Source of the DNA: Melampsora larici-populina 98AG31
Taxonomy: Eukaryota; Basidiomycota; Pucciniomycetes; Pucciniales; Melampsoraceae
Reading direction: 5' to 3'
Assembly: GCF_000204055.1 (NCBI RefSeq)
Contig: NW_006768837.1
Location: forward strand, 125,020-189,019
Length of the DNA stretch: 64,000 nucleotides
Positions 44,201-56,114 of the stretch are shown in pieces. The notes beneath the pieces are model-generated. The model did no database searches, was not told the origin of the DNA, and was given only the letters and a program-made list of their open reading frames with translations. The position numbers and the translations under genes are program-made. Within the stretch, counting starts at the first letter, position 1. The number at the start of each line of letters is the position of its first letter.

Positions 44201-45723
44201 TCAATATCTTCATTGGTAGTTGGAACACATTTTAACTAACAGGAATTGGAGGCAGGCAAGGTGGCTTTGAAAGACAAGCTAGGTTTTTATGAAAATCATG
44301 TCTCCTCATTTTGAAGAAGAATCTTACTGACTCATGGTTTTTAGTACAGCAGCTCTTTTATGTTGCTCTTTGCCTTCTTCATAAAAACAGTGGTGTGGTA
44401 ATTTCTTCTCTCTCATCTTCACAAATTTCATTATATTATGTTGTATCATCTATATTTGTTATCAGTTTTTGGCTTTTAAAATTTCCCTCGCAAGAATTTT
44501 TAATGGTTTAAGATCAAGTAAAAATTTATACCCACTGCCCCTTCCATTTTCACTATATATAGAAGTATTTATCTTATCACCATCACACCGGGCTTTTGCT
44601 TTGTTACAATTTCGAGTTGGAACCTCTGTGGCCTTCCTGTGTCAATTAGCAGTGTTGTAACAAAAACACGCCAAACACTATTGCTCAAGCATATCAATTT
44701 GTTCAACCAATTTTTGCCCCTCAACTTTAGGTGAACCACTGTGTACTCATTGGTTTTTTGACACCCTACATCCAAAAACCTATATTGACGGTCTGTTTCA
44801 GAGCTTGCACAATACAACCATATATTCTCAAGTACTCTCCGGATCATTCTTCTCCTGACTATTTACTGATATATCTGTTGTGTGATTTGATAAGAAATGT
44901 GAGATTCCGATAGAGTCGCCCTATCGGTAATTATGCTCATGTGCCGGTGATAGAAGACGATCGGCCGCATAATCGAGCTTCACGGCGCATCCATAAGCAA
45001 AATTGGTTGACTTGCCCGATGCACACATAATTATTTGGAAGGATGTCACGTGCTATATTGTCACAGTGTTGGTAACCTTAATTTAGACACTTTGACTGAA
45101 GCGGTTGGAAGTGACGCTAATGAACAGATGATGCGTTGCAATGCACATCGGCGAGCGTGGATTCACTTCCAGAGCCGCGATTGAAGTCCCGAGAAAGGAT
45201 GGAATTATCATAGTGCTATATCTTGCAACGAAGATTTACAAATCGATCACCATGGTGCGGTCGTTCGAAAACTCGTTTTTCACGGTTGAAAGTAGCGAAA
45301 CTGTGTGATTGTTGAAAGTTACTGTATATTTTGAGCATACTACTCATTGCAGTCAAGCCTACCGGAAAGGATTCATGTATGAATTTGAAGCTCAAGCACA
45401 AAGAGAATGCAAACAGTGTTCAGGCAACTGAGCTGATCCTGAACGATATCAAGCGGACGACAGTCACCCACTTTGAGAGAAGCCAACCCCCCGACATAAG
45501 CTCCTTCTGAAGCTGCCACTCTTTCTGTCATCACAAAGAGTGTTTTAGTTACTCTGGCTGATTGGATCCTCGAGCTGGCCGCTCAACTGAAGCTCTCTAT
45601 GAGTCGCAATCAGATCATTTTTGGCTAAACGCCAAAGTAGTTTACTCAAAGAAATCATCATCATCCGACGTTAAACTTATACCAATACAAAAAGCTTTTG
45701 AACTCAAACTTACATTTTCGATC
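41212..45723. other. Unassigned, probably repeat-derived region
   Basis: 41212-41580 is the zinc-finger gene promoter. 41580-43010 is GC-richer than its surroundings, contains overlapping ORFs on both strands without domains, and holds the perfect palindrome at 42634-42688. 43010-45550 is AT-rich with many short frames and no recognisable transposase, polymerase or host gene. The composition shift suggests inserted, decayed repeats, but no family could be named. Confidence 0.4.
42634..42688. repeat. Near-perfect palindrome (hairpin)
   Basis: GAGTCCCATGATAGCCAA (42640-42657) is the exact reverse complement of 42659-42676, separated by a single C. The outer arms GACTCCG (42634-42640) and CGGAGTC (42682-42688) extend the stem after a small bulge. 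No coding role; possible MITE core or cruciform-forming site. Confidence 0.85.
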
Positions 45724-47018
45724 ATGTTACTTCGACTATCTTTTGGATTATTGCTCATCATGCGCTGGAGCGCCTGGTGCCGTAATTTCACCGAACTTAG
45801 TCAGTGATAGGTTCTAAAATTTTGCTCATCTCAACTTGGCAAACTGCCCCAAGGGCTGACGGTGACTGTGAACCTATCCTTTCCACAGACTCTATTGAAA
45901 AAAAACCTAATATTGAACCAAAGCAACCAACCAAGCCATGTTACTTGATAGGTGATCGCCCGCTGCCAAAGAGGACAAAGATTCCAGAGAATGTCACTTG
46001 CAGCTATCAAGTCAGTTTGTTTTCAGATTCGCTTCTGATGGAAATCATAGGCTGATCCATGATGACATGATGGATTTATTTTCAAATAACGTACAGGATC
46101 TAGTTCTTTCACCTATTCCTAACCTAGTTAAAGATGGCGTGACGTTGGTATGTGGTTTTGTAGCTGTTGGAATCAAACCTCGCAAGATATCGAATATTTT
46201 GATTTGACATACTCTTCTTGCCTTCGAATCTCGTTCATATATATATAGTCTTCTATCAATCCTTTATCAGCTCCAGACTCCGTCCAATTTCATGATGCCT
46301 TGAGGAGGTTTGTGCCCAGAAGTCGAAACATCGAAGAAGACTCTCGATATCTCAATGCTTCACTACAAATTTATCAGGCTCTGAGCCTTGCGTGTTGGAG
46401 CATTGGTGGGAAGGAATTTGATTATTACCGTCAGCTTTTAAAACCGTGCGTTAAGTTTGATTATTGATACAAGTTCGAATGTCTTCAGCCTCGGACTCGT
46501 AGACTTCACGAACTCTCGGAAGTCTGTCTTTATGAATGGTGCACTGAGATTCTCTTCACACAGACCAGCAGCCTTATTAGAAATCTTGATTGCTAGGATG
46601 AATCGTGATACGAAGAAGATCGAACACTCGTTGCAAAAGGTAAGCTATATTTTCGAAATTTTGCAACTCAAGAGAGCTCTTGGAGCACTCTCAAAAGCAT
46701 TCGGAGTAGTATATTGACGTATCTCATATTCCATCTTCACCTACCAATGCCATACAGCTCCTCAAAACCTGTGGTGCATGTTCATCACAAGACAAATATG
46801 AGGTTATCCTCTTGGCGGCAACAGCTGGAGTAGATCCAAATCTTTATATTCCAAAGGTAAAAGGACTTGAATGCAAGGACCTCGCAGAATGTATTCAAGA
46901 TGCAGCCAAAGAGCAGATCTTCTTAGCCAAGGCTGGTTCGACTGTTCATTCAAGGAGAGTACTGTCTACCCGAATATTGATTTTGGGATACGTAGTTTCT
47001 ATACTTGCTATTGCTTAG
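45724..47018 (+). CDS. Candidate secreted lineage-specific protein, frame break unresolved
   Basis: The ATG at 45724 starts a signal-peptide-like N-terminus (MLLRLSFGLLLIMRWSAWC). An intron (about 45802-45855) joins in frame to ADGDCEPILSTDS..., which reads to about 46013. The next part (FRFASDGNHRLIHDDMMDLF) lies in another frame, and no normal-length intron connects the two, so a frameshift, a missed small exon or a sequence error lies near 45960-46030. Downstream exons then join cleanly: SSINPLSAPDSVQFHDALRR, SLACWSIGGKEFDYYRQLL, LGLVDFTNSRKSVFMNG, KLLKTCGACSSQDKYEV and LECKDLAECIQDAAKEQ. A hydrophobic C-terminus follows (ILILGYVVSILAIA, stop), perhaps a tail anchor or GPI-type signal. I do not recognise the family; a rust-specific secreted or surface protein is an inference. 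Confidence 0.5.
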
Positions 47019-49486
47019 GAATATCAATTCAAGCTTATCAAAATCAAGTTGAGACAGACCAGGAGTCTAAGAAGGGAAGAAACATTTGATTCCCAACAAC
47101 GCATGTTCAGACTACTTCTTCTTATATCTTTTGCTGCGGAACCTGAGAGCTGAGCACTATCCGACTCCCGTAAGCTATGATCCCTTGCCCCCTTACACTC
47201 GCTGGGAATTTGTGAGAAATAAGGTCAATTTTGATATGCAAGCATATCATCCATCCCATTTCATAAAATCTCTCCAAAAGATTTCTTACAAGTGTGGGCT
47301 TTTTTGTTTGAAACTTGTTCTTGCATCCAGAGTTGATTTTGCATAGAATCTCAAAGACAGGGGAGGCATATTTACATCAAACTGCTCACATGCAAAGACT
47401 GTGAAATCAGATCACGCTTCAGCCTATTCCCAATTGATTTTTTTTAACGTACCCATCCTGACAGACTTGAATAACATTATTGAGATTAAAACAGCTCAAT
47501 AGAGCGCATCATTGGAATTCTATGATGAGCTGAAGAGCTTGGCAGCTAAGCACGCAAAGATATTCATACACCAAATAGCGCAGGTCAGACAGCTACCTGA
47601 GCCATTCTTAGAGAATTGATATGTTACTGGATTGAACAGTATGGTGTGCATTGGAAAGGTAAGTTGATCCCGATCAGGGTGCTGAGATGGCCAAATTTTA
47701 TCAACACATGAATCAAAATTGATGTGTTCCAACCAACTTTGACAGAAAACAAAAAGGCACAAGGATAAGCACCAGGGTTTGTGATCTGCTCACAATCTTT
47801 GATGCAAAAATGGGCAGGAAGTAATGTGTTGAATCCATTGCTAGGAGGATGCAAAGTCTTCATATAGACAAACATCATACACTGAGGATTGGAATAGGAA
47901 ACTATGATATAAAGTGGTACAACATAAGGTGATTTATGAACCAATCACAGACTTGAAGCAGACCTGGTGAGATGGAAACAAGATTCTACAAGGTCAAAAT
48001 CCCTCAAAAATGACTGTTGAAGGAAAGAGGTGCCCAAAAACCCTGTTTGTGAAGCTTAAAATTTCTTTGCCAATCCCCTTAATTTGCAGTATGGCACTTT
48101 GGTCCCATACTTCTTCTGAACCAATGCTAACATCATCATATGACCCTCAAGTTATGAACTGGAAGTATCTAACATGATGCATACATGTTAAAAATTGATG
48201 CAATAGATAACAAGTTCAACCATTGGCTTTGGACAGTTTAAGATTTGTTGATCAGCCAAGTTAGAATCTGGAGCTTATTGAACTTTACATCATATGAAGC
48301 TGTGTGGAAATTGCCCCTTCATCTTAAGTGGGTACTCAAACAGTTTGAATTCTTTTCCAAAATAAACTCAGGGATCCACACATCTACATATAGACTTCAC
48401 TACAAATTGTACCGTAAATGATCTTCACAGAGACCTAACAAAGAAAGGTTCTCAGCCAATACAAAACTCACTTTTACTTTCACCTTTTTTTTCTTTTTCC
48501 ATTGCTTTGATTTGAAAAAATTGTAAATAAACCAAAAATCTTCAATTGGTTCATTCATTCATTCATTTTAATTTGTTTATTTCAAAAACACATTTTTGAA
48601 TTTTGTAAACAAAAATCAAAATCAAAATCAAAAGGAAAAAGTGAATAAATTCAAAACCAAATATGATGAAGTATGAAGCTTAAAAAGAACAAAAAGTTTG
48701 TAAAATCATCATGATGATGATGATGATGATGAATTTAAAACCTATCATTTTTAGACACTCTCAAACCCAACTTTTTTTTTCATAAAACCCCTATGTAGTT
48801 TCAATTTTGTAACCTTATAAAACGTTGCATCACCCCCCACAAAAAAATGTTCATTCAAATTCAATAAGCGAAAAAAAACAAATCATAATAAAAACCCCTT
48901 CTTCTTTCCCTTTATAAGCAACTCCAAAACCCCATTGTTCAAAAAGAAAAAAAAATGCAAGAGAATATATAGAATCAGATAGATATGTAAAACCAAAAAA
49001 ATAAAACATCCCACACCAGAAAAAAAAAAGATACAAAACCTAAACCACACATTGCTTTTTGTCGTTTTTTTGGGGCTTTGAAGGAAGAAACACCTTACTA
49101 ATTCATTAATCTGAGTAACTGACTATAGAAAAAAAAATCACAACAAGAGCTCAAGAGAAATTAAATCATAATCTTTTCTTCTGCTTCTTCTTTTGCTCTT
49201 GATGTGTTTCATCAATCAATCCAATCCAATCAAAACGAAAAAAGAAAAAGAAAAAGAAAAACATAATCAAACATTAAGATTAAACCAAAAAGTGATCCAC
49301 ATTTCTTCTTCTTCTTCAAACTAACTACTATAAAGACTCATTAAATTTCTTTTGAATGTTTGAAATATCAATCATCATTGATCTATCAAACCAATCTTCA
49401 AGTCTCAATTTTTGACAATTTCCATTAAATCAAACTCATGCTTCCTAATCTTCTTACAATCCATCGGATTTCCCGCTCCAAATCAA
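47019..49486. other. Unassigned region and AUR1 3' side
   Basis: 47019-48480 is repeat-like AT-rich sequence with short frames and no domain. 48480-49486 is very AT-rich with A/T homopolymers, an ATG/GAT trinucleotide run at about 48708-48731 and CTT-type tracts, consistent with the 3' UTR and downstream region of AUR1. No RNA gene recognised. Confidence 0.45.
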
Positions 49487-51592
49487 TCATTCAAGTTTCG
49501 GAGTTTTCGTTCTCGCAACCGGGTCCACCGTCATCCCATATCCAACCACCGAAGGAATAGCACTAGCCGATAAACCATTCGAGCCAGCTCCCAGACTATC
49601 TAAAGAAACATCAGCCGAATGATGATGAAGCGCATAATCATCTTCACTCAATCCGGTCCAAGGTTTGGAACCAGGAACCGGGCTAGTGGCTCTCGATTGA
49701 ACATTCGTCAACGTAGATTTCGCTGGAGATCTATAATCTGAAGTTAATGGGATCGAGGATTGATCTTGAAGATGATGATGATGATGCGAAGAAGTATAAG
49801 ATCCAAGATCACCTTCTTCAAATCTTCCTTGTCCATAATGCCTCGATCCACCATATCCCATCTCACCATTTTCTAAATCATCTAGGTTTCGTTTGTCTAC
49901 AGATTGATAAGCTTGAGTTGAATGACTATGACTTGATTCGATTTGTTGATTAAGATTAGTCCAAGATCCATTGGCTCCTTTATGTCCGATCATCCCTCGA
50001 AGTCCTGTATGATATCCTTTGGCAATCGATTCTTCTTCTCCTGCATTAGATGCATTCAACATAGGTAAATGTCTTTGATCTTCTGTTAAGAATAAATAAA
50101 AAGCTGAAATCGCAAACGATCCACCTGCCACTAAATCAATTAAATAATGATGTCTATTGTTCCACCCAAAAAAAAAGAGAATATCAATCCATCAATCCAT
50201 CCCCCCCACCACACTTCACCCAGCAGAAAAAAACCATGACGATTTCGACTTGAAAACTTACGTTAAATACATTGTACTCCAATACAAAATAAAAGCATAA
50301 GTCCAATAAAGTACTCTCCATCTAGGAAAATAATGTGACAAGAACAAAGCTTCAAGTGTAGCACAACCCGCATGTAAACTAGGAAAGGCACCAAAGACGA
50401 TCGGTGAGTTTCGAAACGTATTGGTATAACCTTTGGAATGAAACAAATGATCGATCCTAGCTAATCCACCGGCTTCTCCTAAGATATTATAATTCGCTGG
50501 TGTGATTCCATGACTTAATTCGTACCCTAGTTGTTTCGATTTCGATTTCGATCAGATTGGAAAAAAAAAGATAGGTTTGGGATTCGATGATTAGCTTTTG
50601 GTTGGTTTGGGAGGAGTCATTGAAGGAATCACTTACAAGGAGGAGCACAAGGAAAAAGGATTTGAACAGCTACACCGGCTAAATTCATATACCCAAAAGC
50701 TTTACCAAAGAACTTCACCGCACCCGGACCCCCAAAGACGAACAAGAAGATAGCCGTCACAAAGGGTAAAACGAAATGTAAGACACCATACGGTAACCAA
50801 GCAATGACATCTAACCAAGGATTCGTATAACGCGTGAGAATATCTGAGATATTGGCACCGTAGAGAACTGATTCCAAGGTAGGTAAGATGGACACCCAAA
50901 TATGAATCCTGGAACGAAAACTCATGGGAATGTATTTATTGGAAAAGAACATGATCACCCATGTGAAGATCGGAGAAGCTGGTAAGAAGAATTGAGAGGT
51001 GAGAGGTACTAGAAGAGCCGTTGAGTAAGCTAGAATGATGAACAGTTTGAAGACTAAAGATGACGGAAAAAACAAACGATCAGTGAACCGATGATCGTCA
51101 ATGATTTGATTTGATTTGAGGTTCAATGCGAGTTTGCTTACACCAAGGTAGTCCACAGATATATAAACTTAAACCTGCCACACTGATCATGATGAGATAT
51201 TGAACATCATTCTTCCAATGCCAACGATATGATTTAAGTCGATTAATAGTCTTGGAAGGATCTAAAGAAAGATCTAATCTTTGAGTAGCCGCAACAATTG
51301 CATTCCTATCAACCCCGTCCGCGCCGTCCAACCAAAACACAAACAAAACAAAAGACAAGCATTCAAAACCAAAAATCAAAACTTGTTAGATAATTAAATG
51401 GAGATTGACTTACAATAATGAAGGAGAGATTCTTGTAGCGAAATTAAATAATCTAGAAAACAATAAATTAAAGTATCGAGAGAATCGACGAGTGGAAGGA
51501 TGTAAGACCATCTTGATTTGATGTTCTTCAGTTGGTTCTGGTTCTGGTTCTGGTTGGATCCGAGGGTGAGCTTCGGTTTCCACTATCCTCAT
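49487..51592 (-). CDS. AUR1: Inositol phosphorylceramide synthase (Aur1)
   Basis: Golgi membrane enzyme that transfers phosphoinositol from phosphatidylinositol to ceramide; essential in fungi and the target of aureobasidin A. The start is ATG at 51592 (MRIVETEAHPRIQ). Hydrophobic helices include YLIMISVAGLSLYICGLPW, LFIILAYSTALLVPL and VLHFVLPFVTAIFLFVFG. The lipid-phosphatase-like core carries LFPCAPP, YNILGEAGGLARIDHLF, SPIVFGAFPSLHAGCATLEA and STMYLTHHYLIDLVAGGSF. The His of PSLH and the His..Asp of THHYLID are the expected catalytic residues. A long hydrophilic C-terminal tail with a His run and Ser/Gly-rich sequence follows, which is variable in this family. Seven or so exons, all joining. 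A Harbinger transposon sits 86 bp upstream of the start codon. Confidence 0.95.
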
Positions 51593-51678
51593 AATCTGAC
51601 CTTTGAAGGGAAGGTGAACCACTTTAAAGAGTTTTCTTTGTGATGTTTAAGAAGAAGTGATCTGTTGTAGTGTACAAT

Positions 51679-51766
51679 GCGGTACACAAACCTGAGACCC
51701 ATCACGAAAACCCATCAAAAAAACCCATGAAAACCCTTCTGATTTTCGGGTTTTTGGCACGGGTTT
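51679..51766 (+). repeat. Harbinger left terminal inverted repeat
   Basis: Pairs with 55742-55829. It contains internal ACCCAT repeats. AACCCATCACGAAAACCC (about 51696-51713) is also reverse-complemented by GGGTTTTCGTGATGGGTT (about 51762-51779), so the left end can itself fold. Confidence 0.9.
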
Positions 51767-51827
51767 TCGTGATGGGTTGCCTCGTAACCCTTTGTCCACC
51801 TCACCCCTTCAACTTACTATTTCCAAT

Positions 51828-53489
51828 ATGCCTAGGATCTCCGCCCGCAGGCAACTCTTATCATCTCTTGACGCCATGATTTTACTTCAAGTATCTCTTC
51901 TTGCGTCCACAACCACCATGACTTCACCCACTACCCCCTCTTTCATTCCCAACTTAATCGCTTGTTTGATGATGGTCTCCTTCATGGATCCCGACGACGA
52001 TGACGAAAAAAACGACCAGTCAGACGATAACATTGGCCATCGAGAACGCAATATCATATTTGCTTACACGGTCTTAATGTTAACCACCATGGAACAGGGG
52101 GCCTACATCAACGAACGAAAGCGGAAATTGGAAGAAGACGATTCAATTCTAGAAGTCCTTTTGATGATAAGAGAAGAAGCGCAAAAAAGAAGATACCCTC
52201 TTCCCAGACATCGCAGGCCTCGTTGTAGTCGAAAGGCTCAGTGTTTCCAAGATTGGTTTGATGAAACTGATCGTACTTGGATGTCGGTGGTGCGTTCAAG
52301 AGATTGATCCGTGAAAAGTAGGGTTTGATTGATCATATTGCTTTCAATACCATCTTAGGCACGCATTCAAAAGGAAGACTTCACCAAGCTTCTCCACCGA
52401 ATAGGATCGTCTCTTGTGTTTTATAACAATTCGACTTGTGACCAGGATCCAGTCCAGTGGCAGCTACTGGTCACATTGGCAAACTTTGGCTTATCGGGGA
52501 ATGGAGGCTCCCGTAACGTGAAGGCCAAAATCTTCTCGGTGTCGGGTGAGTCAACGTTAATGTGGGGTAGCAATCTCTCAACTGAGCTTGAACTGACCAT
52601 GTTTCACGTTGCCCAGAGGGAAGCGTGGACAATTATACTAAGCGTTGCATTACGGCGATCCTTGAACTTGAGGCGGAATATGTACGTTGGCCGAATGCCG
52701 AAGAACGAGCTAAAATTAGGACACGCATCGGGAAATCATCTTGGTTTCAACACTGTGTCGGTTTTATCGATGGAACTTTGGTTCCTCTGGCGGCAGCACC
52801 CTCCAAAAACAAGGAGGACTACTATACACGAAAGTCCATATACGCATTGAATTCACTTATAATATGCGATGATGAGCGAAGGGTACTCTATGCGCATCAT
52901 GGTTGGTGCGGAAGTGCACATGATCAACGTGTATTGAAGTCAACTAGTGTGCGTAATCTTGGACTTTCATACATGTTCTAAATCATTCATACTGACTTGA
53001 ATGATTTAGTTTTATCAGGATATGGCCGCCTTCTTTTCCGAGGGTGAATACATCCTAGCTGACTCGGGATATGCGTCATTGGAGCACATTGTGCCAGTCT
53101 TCAAAAGAACTCGATTTCAAGGACTTGCACCGTCACAAAATCACTTCAATAATGCGATTTCCAAGATCCGAATTGCTTCTGAACATTGTAATGGAATGTT
53201 ACAGATGCGTTTCGGATCCCTCCACGAGCTACGACTAGCTATCAGCAACTCGAAAGATGCAGTCTTTGTATGCGATTGGATCTCGGCTTGTGTGGTGGTA
53301 CATAATTTTGTTATTGCTGAAGGTTCGCCAATGGCAGGAATGACTTTGGCGAACTCAACTGACTCGGAAGTCGAAGGAAACACTACGGACTTTACGGACT
53401 CAGCTCTGAGGAGGGCTGAGTTGGAGTTAGTGGGATCTCAACGCCGGAATGTTCTATTCCGTGCTTATTGTGCTGACAAAGGCTATTGA
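51828..53489 (+). CDS. PIF/Harbinger DDE transposase
   Basis: Four exons join in frame: 51828-about 52289, about 52359-52542, 52617-52949 and 53020-53489. The N-terminal exon ends with the family's HRRPRCSRKAQCFQDWF-type segment. The next gives the helix-turn-helix-like region (ARIQKEDFTKLLHRIG; NVKAKIFSVSEGSVDNYTKR). The catalytic domain shows the three acidic residues in expected contexts: Asp in VGFIDGTLVPLAAAPS, Asp in YILADSGYASLEHIVP and Glu in RIASEHCNGMLQMRFGSL, plus HHGWCGSAHDQRVLKS and ACVVVHNFVI. The product cuts and rejoins the element ends. No stop or frameshift seen. Confidence 0.92.
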
Positions 53490-53954
53490 AGGGGTAAACA
53501 CAAAATTTAATGTCCAATTCATTGTTTTTTTTAAATCGTTTCACTTTGTCTTTTTTTGTGTGTTTGCTTCTTGTCAAGTTACTTTGGATGTAAATGTGTT
53601 AATGACTTAACAAACTCACTGTATGTGCAAGAAGACAATCCAATTTATTCATTTCAATGAAACTTCAAAAAAAATTCTGCGAGTGACATCAGATAGACAT
53701 TCAACTTTTCTGAGGTACTTGAAATAAAAGATAAGACCAATTTTAAGCTTCATAAGAGAGACATAAACATGTACTTTGTCTCTTGAACAAAAAGAAAATA
53801 CAAAAATTTTCATCAAGTGAAGCATTTCTCAGACCGTGTTGTTGATCAGCGTATAAGAGAAGAAATTAATTTTTTTGAATTGCACAAGCGCTCTACGAAT
53901 TTAACTCAAGTCGGAGTGTAGCTAATCAATCGACTTTAAGTCAGTGCATAATGT
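53490..53954. other. Spacer between the convergent Harbinger genes
   Basis: AT-rich sequence with T/A tracts on both strands, consistent with two facing 3' UTRs. No further coding evidence. Confidence 0.6.
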
Positions 53955-55663
53955 TCACATTCCACTAGCCTGATGAGATTGTGATCCGGATTGGAGCGAC
54001 TGTGAGGACTCGACATCGGGTAACTGGCGCGCAGCAAAGGCCTCTGCTGCCTCAGGATCCATTCCCCCTCGTAAAAGTTCCATAATCAAGTTGCCGCGAG
54101 CCAGGCGCAATTGCACATTCATCTCCGCGAGTGCAATAGTTTGTTTGGTTGCCAATTCATTTGCTCGATTTGAAGTGATCATGTTGGACATTGCGTTGGT
54201 TATGTTAAGGCTGATATTTTGTTGAGCTAACGCCGCTCGACTTTCACTTGCCTCTCGTTCTTCTCTGGTGGGGAGACGATTGAATAGGGCACTCATATTC
54301 AATGAGTTTTGAGGTGACTCTTTGCTTTTGACCTCAAAAGCGCTCGGTGACTCCTTAACACGGAGACGCTTGTTGGAACCAACCAAAGGCGTGGCATGTC
54401 GGACCGATCTTGTGGAAGCTGAGATACCGGGTGTTCCACGTTCTTGAGATGACGTGTTTTCATCGGCCAAACCAGGGTCGATCGAAAATTCGCGCTCTTG
54501 GTGAGGTGGAGTGTCGTCCAATACCGTATAAGGCAAGGTGCTTTCGGTCGGACTAGAGGTGTTCTCGTTGGTTGATTCAGTTAGAGGCTTTGAGCGGTGT
54601 ACTTGATTACCGAGTGAGTCCTTTGTGGCCAAAGGACGTGCAGATGGACGATCTCGAAATACTGGCTCGAGTTCTTCATACCAAGGACACTCGCGTAAAA
54701 TCCTGACTGTTAAATACATACAGTCAGTGAGTTTATATCAACCAACCAAATGAAACATCGAGAGTGTGTACCTTGAAGACTGCCACCACCAGGCTCTTCT
54801 TTCTTTCGCCTCATAGCCAATTTGAAAGAGTCAACCTCGGCCTTTGACACGGTGAAGTGGAAGAGTTCATCGGAATCATTCCCCTCGCCCGTGGCCTTTC
54901 GGAGTCCATCAGCTTTCTGAAACCAACCCTCAAGTTTTTTAATCTGTGTATTTAACTCAAAGTTAGTAAAAACGGAACTTGAATTTTTTGTACTCCGGTG
55001 ATTGACACTTACCTTTTTTTCACACTCTCGACCTGATCTTGGCGTATGACCCATTTGTACAATGAATGCTGCAACCCTCTCGCGAACAACCACCTGCTTT
55101 TGTGTGCGCCATGCGTTGTAGTTCTCGAAAACGCTGCACCAATCGGCCACAAGATCGATGTCGGATTTGCCATCGGTGTCAGGGGTAAACCAGCATTTTT
55201 TTGATTCGTTGGCCTCCAACTCTTTGCTCTCATCGTCTCGAGTATCATCTTGAGATTCACATGCAGTTTCATTTTGAGAAGTTTCAGTTTTAGTTGGAGC
55301 AGAAACCGGTTGAGATGGTTGAATCAATTTGGATTTTCGGGGAGCTTTTGGTTGAGAAGGTGGTGCTGCTGATGGCTTTCGAGGTCGTCCTCTTTTCTTA
55401 GGTGGCTCAGGAGTGATCATCAGTGAATCAGGTTGTTTTGGAGAGGCCTGAGGTGTTACTGGTATGTTGGCTCGTAGTGAAACAAGAGACGATGTGACAG
55501 GATTGATGTGGTGAAGATGTAACCAAGCCTCTGGGGAAAGGGTTGGTACTGGGAAAGGAGTTGCTAATTGATCAGCCTGAGAGTTTGTCGGAGTTGGTGT
55601 GGGTGTGTTCTGTGGGAGAATGTGGCCTTGTTGCGGTGGTGAGGAAGAAGTAGTTGAGTCCAT
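53955..55663 (-). CDS. Harbinger companion protein, SANT/Myb-like DNA-binding
   Basis: The start MDSTTSSSPPQQG at 55663 is followed by a Pro/Thr-rich region, an AT-hook-like KKRGRPRKPS with further Lys/Arg, and an acidic Ser-rich linker. The SANT-like trihelical part runs from KSDIDLVADWCSVFENYNAW through RTQKQVVVRERVAAFIVQMG and, after an intron, IKKLEGWFQKADGLRKATGEG. The third exon (from about 54721) encodes RILRECPWYEELEPVF, a Ser/Thr-rich linker and a C-terminal amphipathic helix region. Harbinger companions of this type bind the element ends and carry the transposase to the nucleus; that role is transferred from the superfamily. Convergent with the transposase gene; the 3' ends are about 465 bp apart. 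Confidence 0.85.
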
Positions 55664-55741
55664 ACTTCCATACTTATGTACAACTCAATAAATTTTTTTC
55701 AAGTGGGTATAAGAGCGGACCAAGCTTATTACCCATGAAAA

Positions 55742-55829
55742 AAACCCGTGCCAAAAACCCTAAAATCAGAAGGGTTTTCATGGGTTTTTTTGATGGGTTT
55801 TCGTGATGGGTCTCAGGTTTGTGTACCGC
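55742..55829 (-). repeat. Harbinger right terminal inverted repeat
   Basis: Reverse complement of the left end with one visible substitution (A for C in the TTTT(C/A)GGG segment). Beyond the GGCACGGG segment the two ends diverge. Confidence 0.9.
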
Positions 55830-56114
55830 TAATGAATGAGAAATGATCAGTTGGTTGGGTGTTGGATGAATTGGATTGTAGCATTTACTCACCTTGCTTG
55901 GGTGTTGTTTTGATTTGAATGTGATTCTCTTCTTCTCTCTTCTCTCTGTTTGGACAATCAAAGTTTCAACTTTCAACTGAATTCACCTGTTCAATCTGTG
56001 AACGTTCATCCCGATCGTTCACATCTCTTTCACATGTTTCCTAAAAAGCTTCAAGATCCAATCAACTTCAATTTCAAATCCAATTTCTTTCACTAAAGTC
56101 GATTAACAATCAAG

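Larger units (their letters stand above)
51679..55829. mobile_element. PIF/Harbinger DNA transposon, apparently complete
   Basis: The terminal inverted repeats are about 88 bp with one visible mismatch: 51679-51766 begins GCGGTACACAAACCTGAGAC, and 55829 downward on the minus strand reads the same. Inside are a transposase gene on the plus strand and a SANT/Myb-like companion gene on the minus strand, the standard two-gene layout of the superfamily. The target duplication is not clean: the flanks read CAAT before the left end and TAAT after the right end, compatible with a 3-bp AAT repeat if the right end includes one more base. Near-identical ends and unbroken genes imply recent insertion. 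Confidence 0.9.

Noticed and set aside
43091..44240. Series of short ORFs that might be a decayed polyprotein
   Set aside because: No reverse transcriptase, integrase or protease motif was found in any frame.
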